Of a stretch of DNA of 64,000 bases, positions 22,171-33,955 are shown piece after piece. Location of the stretch: NCBI GenBank assembly GCA_963969395.1, contig OZ017797.1, positions 14,260,001 to 14,324,000 of the forward strand, in the 5' to 3' direction. Position 1 is the first letter of the stretch. Every line of letters starts with the position of its first letter. A model generated the notes under the pieces. The model worked only from the letters and a program-made list of their open reading frames with translations, searched no databases and was not told the origin of the DNA. Source of the stretch: Pseudoscleropodium purum. Taxonomy: Eukaryota > Streptophyta > Bryopsida > Hypnales > Brachytheciaceae. The translations under genes were made by a program, and so were the position numbers.

Positions 22171-25100
22171 TTATACAATACTGGGAGCATCACCGGTCCA
22201 GTTACAAGTTGCACGTTGCCACCGTGTGCGTATACAATCAACAAGTTGCGCATGCTGTGCAGGTTCAGGGGCTGGAGCAGCAGCCGAGCCTTGGGGGGCG
22301 TCGGCCTTGTACTCCTCCACAAGGGCTGTATCCGGTGTCCATTTGGGAGGGACGGATACCCGCACTCTTGTCAAGCGTGGCCGTTGCTGCGTCACATCTC
22401 CGCTTGAGGCCACTGTTTTAGCGATTCCATTGAAGTGGTAAACCTCAAACTGTCGCTTGCCAAACACCGTCGCGGAGTCCTTAAGGCCACCCTTGCCCTT
22501 GTCCACTTGCAGAAGCGCCTGCCATAGTTCATTCCATATTACGATGTCGTTGCTGCAAAAGTTGTTCAGCATATCCTGCGGCATTTCTATGTTAAGATCC
22601 AGTATAATCTGTTGCAGAGCCTCAGGGCTAATGAAGCCTCCCCCACCGCTCTGATCTTGCGCATCAAATGCCTGACGGATTCTCGTTTCGTGATCCTCAA
22701 TTTCCGTCTCATCTTGCACCGAGGTATCCAGCGCAAACAGAATGCTGTAGTGCGAATCACTACCTATGACCCAAATCGGCCACTTCGGACATTTTAAGTT
22801 GCGTCCGACATGCAAGAGGTTAAGGGATTCAAAGAGTGTGAGAAAGCCAACTTCAACACTCGTGGATATCCCCTTCATACACACCCCACCCAAGTCCATG
22901 TTGTTGTCAAAGACGTTTGGAACGGCTTGCCCGCACAGAAGAAGATTCACAATTTCCTGCACTCGGCCCAAGCCCCGAGAACATGAGAATGAGCACCACG
23001 ACGTGACGACGACGACGACAATAACAACATTGATAATGATAATAATGATAGCAAAAGCGATGTTTTGGTATAATACCTGAGAGGCGTGACCAAACGGAGT
23101 TGTCACGAGTGGCTGAACGGGATCATCCCTGTCTGAGTGAACCAAGTCCTGATATCAAACCCAAGGACAGCGGAGTCAAAAGCTAGGGAGGATCAATACA
23201 CAGGAAATACTAACAAAACAGTTTCTGAAACAGTGCCAGTCAATAATTTTTAAGTTTCAACAATCCGATCAAAAAATAACATTGACAATGTTGCTGAAAT
23301 TTCAGTATAGCTAACCCATTTGTAGCCAGAGAATGGTGGCTTATATTGAGCCACGAGAAACAATAAACTCTTCAAATGAGACACTTACAAGGCCTCTTGA
23401 CAGGAGTAGCGAGAACAAAAGTAACAATGCCCCCCACGGACTTCTGAATGCAGGCAGCAAAGAATGAAGTTGCTGGTGAAGAGTAGACACAGATGTCACT
23501 GTAGACACTCTGATAACCCTGTGCAACTCCTTGCCAGAGTCCAGGTATATCCCTTCCAACGTCTTTGCAATGGCCTGAAAAAGCGATCAGTCATGTCGTT
23601 GAGAACGATGAACTTCCTTACACAATTAGACAGCCCACAAATTAACGTACGATTGTCTACGGAATCCAGAGATAGAATTGTACAACAAACATCTGAAATC
23701 TTTCACTGAGTCAGTTTGCAAACAAAACTGGAACCAATAAAGCTCTAATACTGTACAACCTCCACTGATAGCAATAGAAAAATAAACCGTCAAAGATTAA
23801 ATCAGATTTACAGCAACTCTCACAAAAAACAATATGCTGCTGATTTTGCAGAACACTGCGATCAAATATGAGGGCAGAAGAAGGAAAGAATCCTCAAGGT
23901 TTAAAACGTTTGGTAATAAACCTCATCATGCTCTTGCTCATTGCTGCCATTGTCGCCATATATTTCAGGAATATCCAGCACAGCCAAGACAGCCTTCCGT
24001 TTTCCTCCAGCACGCCAAAGCGTTTCACCCATGGCCTGAACAAGAGCTCTGCCAGTCCAATGCATGGACAACAGGGAAGCATAATCAGCAAACTTCACAA
24101 ATGAAAGTATTCTACAAACAAACTTCAAGAATGATTCATAACGTCCCATGCCAACAGAAAAAAGTACACATGAGGAATATCCGTACAGATGTCTACGTCA
24201 GAGAATGAGTTAATCATTCGAAATGGCTTGGGTTAACTAGGGTGGTACTACAAATTAAATGCAGACAGACTTTCAACTGCTAGTAAGTCAGAAGAAACAA
24301 AGTCATCTGTTACAGAGGACAAACATTAGCACTAAAGAAGCCTGGATATTATTCTATGGTCTTCCTGATAAATGCGGACATCTGCCTCCAAGCGACCAAA
24401 CTATATCCTTGCATGTGGGATGCGTACATCTCAATCAAGCATACGTTACTCGTAGTCATTGTTCGCAACATGGTTGACACCCTACCGTGTTCTTTGTGCA
24501 TCTGAGAATATCAGCTTAACGTCGGCTGCATCACTATTGCCCGTCTGAAGTGGCTTCAAAGGGGAGGATCGCAAGGCAGGTTTGGTTTTCATACCAGTAT
24601 CCTTCTCATCTTCCGTTGCAAACAAGAGGTACTTCAAAACCAAAGCCTGGTAACATCATCCACGATATCAGTAACATCCTCCAGTCTACCAGCAGACAAG
24701 AATAAAAAGTACTCATACACCTCTGGACTAAATTGCTCCACATATCAATCCTCAAAACGAGCGGCCGACAACTTCAACACATATATGGCTACCCCACATG
24801 CGCAATGAGGGTCAACCCCTCTACCGAACACCAATGACCAAGACCATTCACATTCTTCACATAATGATAGCTAGACGGTCTTAATTCTTCAATTGTGGAA
24901 GCTTGACGATTTTCAATGACTCTCAGTTACGGGTCCTTGCTCAATTCAACCTGTGTTTAGTCCCTGAAGAAGATGAAATGTCAAGAAAAATGATAGTTGT
25001 CTCACCTGAATTGGGGCCAACACTCCACAAGGACCACCTTCCCGTTGCACAAGACCTAGAGACGTCTCCGGGTCAGGGCTGAACCTGCAAAATACCAACC

Positions 25101-25976
25101 CTTACAAACTTGAAAATCTTCATCATCATCATCGCACAAACCATATAATGTTCACAAAAGAAGAAAGAGCATCTGGCTTCTTCAATTTCCATGAACTAGG
25201 CATAGCAACGACCCAGAACAAGCTTTTTAAAATAAAAACCGAACCACTTCTATGATACAAAATTGCAAAATCAATAAGCTCGGAACATGACGCAATAACA
25301 GTCGCAACTTTGGAAGTAAATCTACTTTCACCATCCTGTATCTTGTTAATAGACAAAAACCCTGAACAAAAGAATATGTGAAAATCCACTTCCAATACTG
25401 CAAGCCTTAATCACATTTTAGCATCATTAATAATTAATAATGATGAGTTCATTCCCTAAATTTAAAGAACAAACATGGGCGTTCTCAAATTTCGCTTCAT
25501 GAAAGGTGGGAAGAGAGGGCATCAAACCTAAAGCCTTGGTGACACCATTGACAGAGGACATCCTTGGAGACCTTGGTACCAAAAACTAGCAAGTACAACT
25601 GCTCCGCCAGGCGCAGCGGAAGCTGTTGTTGCTCATCCTCCACTCTCCTCTTTCCTCGGTTCGTCTTCTCAGCAGTAGCATCCCGTAACGGGGCAAGGCC
25701 TTCAGATCGATCCGTGAGCTTAGTCGGGGTTCTGAGCTTGGTAAGCGGTATGGCGTCGACCTGTACGGAGGAAGACGGGTCCAAGGTTCCAAGTGCAGAC
25801 ACTCTCCGTTGTTCCGCCGCAGCAGCTCGAAGCTCTCGCTGTAGTCGCCGGTCCATAGCTTCCGGCGATTCAGTGCTCCCTGCGACATCCCGTGGTTTGC
25901 TCCGCTTCGCATCGGGAGCAGGCTGCAAACTCATCCGGAACGCCAGCTTGAGCTCCTCATCGTCATGCTCCCCCAT
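22171..25976 (-). CDS. MINDY-3/4 family deubiquitinase with N-terminal UIM
   Basis: Seven exons join in frame with GT-AG introns: 25976-25528, 25084-25006, 24646-24486, 24048-23922, 23574-23389, 23148-23077 and 22956-22171, giving 619 aa. The ATG at 25976 was chosen because it precedes a ubiquitin-interacting motif (DDEELKLAFRMSLQ, residues 5-18). The MINDY (DUF4205) catalytic fold follows: LVFGTKVSKDVL, the cysteine-box GLVQREGGPCGVLAPIQ with catalytic Cys169, PWGALLLLFSLLLSRG, TTPFGHASQEIVNLLLCG, and KCPKWPIWVIGSDSHYSILF with catalytic His427. An EF-hand-like stretch (DAQDQSGGGGFI, from Asp458) and the conserved C-terminus TRWQRATCNWTGDAPSIV complete it. Known MINDY enzymes cut Lys48-linked polyubiquitin; animal MINDY-3 has the same order of motifs. 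Plants have a UIM-containing homologue of this type. Probably functional. The divergent neighbour is the transporter at 28678. Confidence 0.93.
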
Positions 25977-28677
25977 GGCCAACACGGGATCCTCCGCGGT
26001 ATCTATTCTGAAGAATTTTAAAATGTGGAATGCTAAGATCCAGCAACTTGGGCTCCACTCAGCATAGAGCCGAGATTAAAATTTCCAAATGCAAACCCTA
26101 CACCACCATAAAATCAAAAAATCAAAAAATATCACAAACCCCATGTGCTCATCCCGGATTGCCCATTCCCATTGTCACACTCAAACCCTCCGCCAGTGAA
26201 CATGCCTGCTCCTCCTGTTCCCCAAATTGTCCAGTTCACCACCTCCGATGCATCAAGTCCCACGACCTGGCGAAGAAACCAAACCTTAAGCGACCATGCC
26301 CGAACTCTGCACACCAACAATAATGCCACTCTCCAAACCCTAACACACGCTCTTCCACACCCCAACAAAGGCGCCCACGGCGTGACCGGCGCGACCAGTC
26401 CCCTACAGAGCGAGGGCAAAATTCACAGCAAGCATTGATCCCGTTGCTATCCACGAATCCGAGCCCTCAATCGAAAGAACTATCAATTCAAAAACCCTAA
26501 CTTGAATGATGCGAGGGACTGATCGAGCAAGAGAGAGAGAGACAGTGAGTGTGGAAATATTTAATGAGACCGTTCTGGAAGCTCGCAACGGACAGGCACT
26601 CGCAGTTGCGGGATGAGGGTTTCGGTAAGTTAGCAGAGAGAGTCGGCACTCCACGTCGGAATATGTAGGGTTTCACCAATCAGTGGGCCCCGACATGGTG
26701 CCAGCTCGGCGTATTCGACATGCCAGATGTTCATTACGGATCCGCTAACAATTGGGAAAATACCGTATCTCGAGTACAAAACATATGGAGTAGGCCACAG
26801 TAGCCCAAGGCTTCGTCAGGGATTCAGTCCGAACTTCGGACCAAAAGATTCACAGTCGTGAAGCCTGAGGTCTGTCAGACTGGGGCACACGCTGTTGTGA
26901 TCATGCTCTGGCCGAGGAGCTGCAAAGACAGTGATTAAGTTTAGTGATTAAGTTAGCAGCATGCTCGATATCAAAGGCGCGAGGCCGGGCAGCTGTGTCC
27001 CCGCCACTGGTAAGGAAACCCAAGTCAAGCAACACTTCAGTTCGATTCAAGTTAGTTGCCCAGCTAGCCAGGTCCTGTGCTGATGCTTTTGCTCTCTCCA
27101 TGCCACGGCGGAAAGACGACGTTTTCTGCCATCTTTTGACCTCCGCAATCGCTACCTTTGCCCTGGAAAGATCCCCAATTCATCATAGGGTTTGGTGTTT
27201 TAGTTGAGCGACTTGCCTCCGTCGCCAAATTCTAACGCCCCCTCTGCTCCTCTCTGCTGTTGTAGTAAGAGCACCTGCCATGCTTGGTACGTGCTCTGCT
27301 CTGTTCTGGGGATTCCGGCCTGTTTAGCTCACACGTTGAATATCTAGTACGATTCTAAATTCGATGTTTATTAGGTTTCACCGCGAAGTTGGATATTTGA
27401 ATATTGCTGGGTGATGTATGTCAGCAGAGCATCCAGTCGTCTCGTATTTCGGATGTTGAATCTCTAGTTTGATTGCTCTTTTGGTTATGGACAATTTTAC
27501 AGGGTTAGTAAGTCGTGAATTTAACCATTTTGGTTCTTCGCGTTTCCTCCATTTCCGACTATAAGAATAGAGTTCCAGCATTTTGTAACCCTCTAGAGTA
27601 CCGAATCTTCACTTGCAACAGTACGAATTTAGAGAGATTTGAACTTACTCTGAAAGTGAAGCTTATAGAAAAACAATCTCGTCACCATTGTTGGGCGAGT
27701 CAGTAAGTCAGTAATGTCACCAACTGCATCCGTGGGGTCTCTTGGGTAAAGAAGAATGTGATCTGGTCCGAAGCTGTCCAACATAGACAGAGCTTGGGGT
27801 GTAGTCGATATGTTACTAACAGAATAGAATATCGGCAGAGTCTTTCCTAAATTTGACTCCTGTAGTAGTAGAGCCTGCGCAGAGGAGTTTCTGCTTGTAA
27901 TCGAGCATTCTAGGGTTCAGGATGTGGGACATTCCTGCATATTGATTGAAAACCCGATCGATGGTCCTCTAGCGACTTGAATTTCTGAGCTGTTAGCACA
28001 CCCAAGTGTAATGCATGCGTGCCTGCCTGGAGTTCGCTTGGGGATCTCAAACACTCACTTGCTGCTGCCGCTGGGATCTTCGGCCGATTTGTCACCACTA
28101 GTGAGTGGTTCGAGTGGTCAGTAAAAATTTGGAACTTGCCCGAGTTTGGGAATCAACCGTGCCTGGAAGTTAATTAATGCGGGTGTTTTCTCCCACCACT
28201 AAGAATGTTTATGTGTATGTCGTACTATTTCAGACTTTTGATCTCCACTCTTCTTGCGGGTTGTCTGCATTCCATACGCTGCTGATCAATTTGAATGGTT
28301 GTGCGACAGAGTCGCGGTTTGTAAACACTCCATAATGCTCTTGTAGTACTGCGCATGGTGACCTACACGTCTGACTCGTCGTTTGCTCCCTCTTGTAGAC
28401 GTGATCCAGCATTGGGAACCTCCAAGAGTGCTTGCAAAGGTCGTCATCCGAGGATGCTCGCTCTTGTTTGACATGTGAAGAGTCAAAGATTTGCCCGTTG
28501 AGCAAGTTGCCTGCTCAATTACTCAACAGCGTTCAGTGTTCATGTTCCAAGTATGACATCCATCCCTCCCCCAGCATGTTTGTGATTCCATTTTCCTGAG
28601 ATGCCTCGATTACTTTTTCAAATCCTGGATTTTAGATTTCAATACGTGCGGGCACTGAGAATAATTTATGTGGCAGG
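25977..28677. promoter_or_regulatory. Divergent intergenic region between the two genes
   Basis: This 2.7 kb must hold the promoters and 5' leaders of both genes. The part next to the deubiquitinase (26130-26650) is relatively GC-rich and includes a GA-repeat (about 26528-26543). The last bases before the transporter ATG read TGTGGCAG, a plausible splice acceptor, so the transporter may have an intron in its 5' leader. A coding-like stretch at 26901-27162 is listed separately. No TATA box or motif can be assigned with confidence. Confidence 0.5.
26901..27162 (-). CDS. Coding-like orphan exon (uncertain)
   Basis: On the minus strand an acceptor-like CTTTCCAG ends at 27163 and an open frame of about 86 codons follows to a TGA at 26901-26903. 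It reads AKVAIAEVKRWQKTSSFRRG, then ERAKASAQDLASWATNLNRT, and ends near FDIEHAANLITKLNHCL. Balanced base composition and predicted helical character are unlike the surrounding noncoding DNA. An internal ATG is at 27101. I know no family with this sequence. It may be an exon of an unannotated gene, a gene fragment, or an open stretch by chance. Confidence 0.25.
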
Positions 28678-30485
28678 ATGAAACTATTCTGGGGCCTGAC
28701 GCTCTCTCTGTTCCTCATCAATCTAGCAGCCGTTCTCGAGAAGGCGGATGAATCCATCCTCCCTGCAGTGTACAAAGAAGTTTCGGAAGCCTTTCAGGCC
28801 AGTCCTTCTGAATTGGGCACCCTCACCTTCATCCGCACCCTGGTGCAAGCTCTATGCTCTCCTCTTGCAGGCATCTTGGCCATGCGCTATTACCGCCCTT
28901 CGGTGATAGGACTGGGGACTCTCTTTTGGGCCATTTCCACCGCCGCTGTCGCCTTGTCCTTGACTTTCACACAATGCGCATTCTCGCGGGCCTTGAATGG
29001 AATGGGGCTCGCCATTGTGGTGCCTGCTCTGCAGTCCTTCATTGCAGATAGTTACACTGAGTCGGGAAGAGGGGTAGCTTTTGGTTGGCTGAACCTTGTG
29101 GGCAGTGTGGGAGGCATCGCCGGCAGCACCACTGCCACGGTCATGGCCGGTTATGGTAGCATTTGGGGCATGGCTGGTTGGCGCGTTGCATTTCTCCTTG
29201 TTGCCGGTGTGAGTTCTGTTATTGGCTGGCTGGTGCACGTTTTTGTTACGGATCCCCGGGACAATTCGAACAGACACAGGAGCGTGGACGGGTGAGTGCA
29301 GATCATTTCCTTGAAGACATTATTATACAGCATTTTTCCTTTGATTTTTAGCAGGTTTTTCTCTCTGGGAAAAGTTGAAAATCTAGGTCACAAAGTGTTG
29401 TTACCAGTTCTGAAGAGTCTGGATTACTTTGTCATGAGCTCATGTTGCCCAGTTGAGGCGAAACTCAACGTTACGGTTTTCGTTCATGGAGTGCTGGTAA
29501 GTTGGGAGTCTGATTCTAAATTATTTGCAGACGCGTGATGTCTAGATTCAAGACGGAAGAGAAAGTGGTCAAGAGCATTCACAGTGCGTGGCTTGATTCT
29601 TGGATTGCCATTAAATCAGTGATGAAAGTACGAACCTTTCAGATCATCGTAATGCAAGGGCTCGTGGGCTCTTTGCCATGGATGGCTATGGTCTTCTTCA
29701 CAATGTGGCTGGAGCTTATTGGTGAGACACTCCACCTGTCCGCTTCTCGCAAATAAATATACACCCTTGTCATGCACTGGGCAAGGTGTCGACTGATTTA
29801 TTTTTATATACAGCATTGGAAATGTACTGATCTGAGTCCTTGTGGGCGGGCTATCTCAGGGTTCGGACACAAAGCTGCAGCCAGCCTGATGAGCATCTTC
29901 TCCGCCGGCTGTGCCATTGGGGCTGTTTCTGGAGGCTGGTTAGGAGACCGAGCCGAGCAAAAGTTTCCCGGAAAAGGCCGCATTATGTGTGCCCAGTTCT
30001 CCTCTTTCATGGGCATTCCCTGCTCCTTGGTTCTGCTCCATGTCCTCCCGCAAGACTCTGACAGATGGGGCTTGTTTGCATCCATGTTTGTGTTCATGGG
30101 GTTAACGATCAGTTGGTGTCAGGCGTGTGCCAATAATCCCATGTTTGCGGATGTGGTCCCCGAGCAGCAAAGAACAGTAATTTATTCCTTTGACCGGGCA
30201 TTTGAAGGAGGGTTTGGAGCCCTGGCGGCGCCTCTGGTGGGGATTCTGGCGGAGAGAGTGTATGGCTACAGGGCCCATATGGTGATTCCCAAGAATGGCT
30301 CCCCGGCGGAAGCCCTGGCGCTTTCTCGAGGCCTGTTTGCGGTGATGGCCATACCCTTTGGTCTCTGCTGCTTGTGTTATACTCCGCTTTATTTTACTTA
30401 CAGCAAAGATAGAGAGGAAGCTCGGGCTCACAACACGAAACATGCCTACAACCCCATTTGGGATGAAGAGTCGTCGTTGAGGTAA
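28678..30485 (+). CDS. Major facilitator superfamily transporter (plant UNE2/Spinster-like clade)
   Basis: Three exons (28678-29291, 29531-29721, 29860-30485) join in frame through GT-AG introns to 476 aa. The ATG is the first in frame and gives the N-terminus expected for this plant family, where the first membrane helix runs straight into EKADESILPAVYKEV. Further conserved blocks are SPLAGILAMRYYRP (about 61-74, a degenerate MFS motif between helices 2 and 3), SRALNGMGLAIVVPALQS, FGWLNLVGSVGG, GWRVAFLLVAG, MKVRTFQIIVMQG, WLELIGFGHKAAASL and FDRAFEGGFGALAAPLVGILA. About twelve hydrophobic segments indicate a multipass membrane protein. The substrate cannot be told; related Spinster proteins carry lipids, and most plant members are uncharacterised. 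Intron 2 carries an alternative frame that is only a shadow. Looks functional. Confidence 0.92.
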
Positions 30486-32804
30486 TCGTCAATTTGAATT
30501 CTTTGGATCAGGCAGGGGTTGCTCGTCTCGTCATAGGCTAATTAGACGGAGCTTACTGCTGAGAATGCTTACCTTGTGCTCAAATGCACTCAAATAGATG
30601 CTCGGTTCAATTCGTTGTTTTCACTCATTTAGCTTGCACTGCCTTTATGTAAGTTTTCTGTCCAGGACTTTGTTCTTAAGCTGTACGAAGTACACTGACA
30701 TTCAAAGATTGAAGACGATTAAGAAAACACTCAAATGGTTGTTGAATTTGGAACTTGAGGAATTAAGTAAACAGTTTTGCTCAGCACTAAAATATTCAAT
30801 TGGTAAATCAAAACAAAGCGTGCAATTACAAAACCTGTGAGCAAATGAGAATCAAGAACTAAAAGCAACTTAATTTGCCACGAGAATAACATTAACATAT
30901 TTTAACAAAGGAAGAAAGAACCGCTCTAATACACTGTTGTGAAGAAACAGGAGAATGCTCAACCCTAAATCCCTATCAACACTTCTGCATTTCTATTCTA
31001 TGACAGTTAGGAATTTCGTTATTGGAGAAGACACAAAAGCCACTGCGATTATTCCTGCATTTGCGAAGACCTGCCTCTCCTTGCTTATTGCATTGACTGA
31101 AATAACCACAATAGATCCTACTCCTGAATCCTCGTTATGTGAAATTGAAGAGGATTAATTGCCTTAATTTTCATCAGCAAAAGGATTTAGGCTTACGACT
31201 CCTCTCATGACCACAATCTGCCCAGCGATTATTCCCGCATTTGCAGACACCTACCTCTCCGTGATTGACCTAAATGTTTTATGTTTCTTCATACCGGATT
31301 CGAAACTAAACACCGGATCCAGAGAATTCAACATCAAAACCACAAATGGCACTCCCAATTGACAAAACGGACACCCGACAGAGACAAATCTTAACCAGAA
31401 GACGGCCTATTCTACACCAAAAACATGCGAGAAATGCAGCAAACGAACCTTATCATTGGCGTAAGTGACAAAGTGATGTGTAGACCCTGAGAAAGTATTA
31501 CGATGGAGGTTCGTTGATGCGGTCTGAAAACTTCGGCTTATGCAAAACCTAGACAAATGGCAATTTTATGAAGAAGCGTAATACCTTTAAATCTTCAGCC
31601 GTTACCACCGCAAGCTATGCGTGCAGCTCGTACCCCGCAAGCTCTCCAGCGACCGGGCTCTCTAGCAACGACGGCGGTGAAGTCGGCAGCAGAGGGGAGG
31701 GGTGAAACTAGGGAGCGCAAGATGAAAATTTCGCTCACGAAATCGTCACACCCGCATTCTCTGAAAATTGAGAATGGGGTCAAGGTGTGACTACCCGTAT
31801 TCTCAATTGTAATTTCATTGCCAGTACATTTTGAAAAAAACTGTTTTGTAACTGCCCAATTATGTACTGTAGTACCTCTTCAATTTCAACAACAAGACGT
31901 GTGGACCCTAGAGAATCACCTACAAAATCATGTATTGAAAAAAATTGGATCTATTACAAAGATTAATTTTTTTTTATTAATGATCTTTATCTCTAAAACA
32001 TTCAAAAAATTTATATAGGTGCAATAATAGAGGCTCTTTTTAGACTATTTATAATGAACAACATCAACTTTGTTAAAGTGGTGGCACTCCATGCACCATT
32101 TTGAGATGGAGAGGACTTTAAACCCTGAAATTTTCTAGATTTTATCATGATTTTTACATTTCTTTCACAACATTGGGCATGATTGAGCCAAGATATATTC
32201 AGTCGCAAACCTCCATGCGAACTCAACAACTATATTCAAAATCGCACACAGACATGCCTTTCCTGCGTTTTGAAACTCCCACGCAAAATCCGCACCTGAG
32301 TTTCTCCACCTCCGTCAACCAGAGAAGACAATTCTCACAAACTGCTTAACTTATGATTTGTCACCACTAAGCCACTGCAATTCCTCCCTCCTCTATCATC
32401 AACCAAAATTCAGCTCACTCTACCAATCTGCTTTCCAACCCAAAACGACCACATGTAACCAACAAAGTTTACTACATCCTTCTCAAACAGCTAGCATAAG
32501 TAACGCCAAATCCAGTGTCCGAGGCAAACATGTCAGTGTTCCATTTGATAATCACAGAAGGATTACAACCTTTCTCCTCGTTCAAAGTCCTTAGATCAAC
32601 AGAAAGGCACTGAATTAGACATTCTTGTTTGAATAAGAGGACTTGGCATTATACTTTTGAGCCACGAGAATTCATCTAGGAAAAATTCATCATGTAATTA
32701 CTAATCATCATTAGCAAAATCCTTTTAATTCAGGTAGGACTGTAAATAATCTACAAATGGATTGATAGCAAAGACCATCAGTAATTAAGGCTCAATGTTT
32801 ACGA
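30486..32804. other. Intergenic region downstream of the transporter
   Basis: The transporter's 3' UTR occupies the first few hundred bases. Farther on, a 38-bp direct repeat (GCGATTATTCCTGCATTTGC and a variant) occurs at 31045 and 31225. A GC-richer patch at 31590-31790 contains a 62-codon minus-strand frame, possibly the first exon or leader of a lost gene, with nothing recognisable attached. The rest to 32804 is AT-rich and without features; the 3' end of the ABP1 relic may reach into it but cannot be seen. Confidence 0.4.
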
Positions 32805-33955
32805 CTTGGTTGGGGGCCTGGAGATGATCACATAGAAGTGGAATTAATCTTCATCTTTTGTGTTGAGCACCTGTAATCGTTTCCAAATCCAAGCAGTAGA
32901 TAAGTAAATGGCACAAACTTCGTTGCACAAATGAATAACATTCATGAGAACCAGTTAAAAACACCGTTTGGAAACTAGAATCAGGATTATGGATCCCAAG
33001 TCTTACGATCTTAACATAAACTTGCTGTGAACTTCATTCAGGAAGAAATAAGTACTGGCATAAAAAAGAAGGCAATGGACTAACAAGCTTTAACAATGAC
33101 TTGACATTGCAAAATCTTAAAGCCATGTTTACAAAATGTGGATTCAAACTGTTGTAGTTTCCTTTTTACCTCATGAAAACCATACGTCCTCTCCACACCT
33201 AAATCATGGTATGAGGAGAATTCAATAAAAGAGCTGCCAATACCTGACGAACTACATTCACTGGAATGGAGAACGTCGAGTTGACACAGAACAGGGTAGC
33301 AACAGGTTCTCTGGGGAATTAGTTATCTGATAGAGGAGCAATTTACACAGTATCACCTCCTTTGAAGGCTATGAAGATTTCTTTGCAGTCGTGGCGATGG
33401 ATCGGTGTACCAAACCCAAGTCCAACAGTCTCCACCCACGCTTCCACCTGAAAAAAAACGCACAAGGGACTCAACAAACTAGGAATTCAAATGATCATGA
33501 CATGAAATTTTGGGTGCCCATTTTGTTGCAACATTAAAGAGGTCTCGATGGAATGAAGTTCTATAACATGTTGCTTCTCCAATGACTCATAAGAGTCTTC
33601 ATCACCCATTTGCATCATTCTAAACCATTTGTTTAACTCTAAAATGCCCAAGGACCCAATTGGAAAAACAACGACCAATTCAATTAGATTCTGAAAAAGT
33701 AATGACTCCAATGGGGCGAAATTCAATATCACCACAAGGACATTGTATGATTTGGTCAAACAAAATTAAAATATAGATGAAAGAAAGTTCCCATCTAACC
33801 TATTCAAAATGCTTTAAGAAATAGAATTACCTCTTGTTGGCGTCTTGAACAGCTCCAGCAAGTGTGATATGAGCTATCCCGGGAATTGCATTGTATTGCT
33901 TCAGATTCTTCACCTCTTTCACAACATATGACTCTGATTCACAACCTCCCCAAGA
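32805..33955 (-). pseudogene. Auxin-binding protein 1 (ABP1) pseudogene
   Basis: Three minus-strand exon relics match ABP1, the cupin auxin receptor of the ER and apoplast, in order. Relic a (about 33955-33831) reads CESESYVVKEV, then IPGIAHITLAGAV, matching the N-terminus. Relic b (33447-33244, exactly 68 codons) has VEAWVETVGLGFG, then TPIHRHDCKEIF, the auxin/zinc box, and FPREPV...CVNSTFSIPVN. Relic c (32870-32805) reads VLNTKDED, a stop, then YVIISRPPTK. Damage: in-frame TAA codons at 33343-33345, 33319-33321 and 32844-32846; a probable one-base deletion just before the donor at 33831, which throws relic b out of frame; and the late zinc-binding His position, replaced by Arg in NVVRQ. The HxH and Glu of box A remain. 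No signal-peptide exon or KDEL end is found. Introns are retained, so it is a duplicated or degenerated gene, not a retrocopy. Confidence 0.8.

Noticed and set aside
26130..26680. Several overlapping frames in GC-rich DNA upstream of the deubiquitinase
   Set aside because: They overlap on both strands, have no recognisable content, and lie where a promoter and 5' leader are expected.
29772..29859. Upstream extension of the third transporter exon to an ATG at 29772
   Set aside because: The stretch is intron 2; joining at the AG at 29858-29859 gives the conserved LIGFGHKAAA sequence in frame.
33060..33180. A stretch reading roughly like the ABP1 segment after the second exon relic
   Set aside because: The match is weak and a much better one (VIISRPP context) follows an acceptor at 32870.
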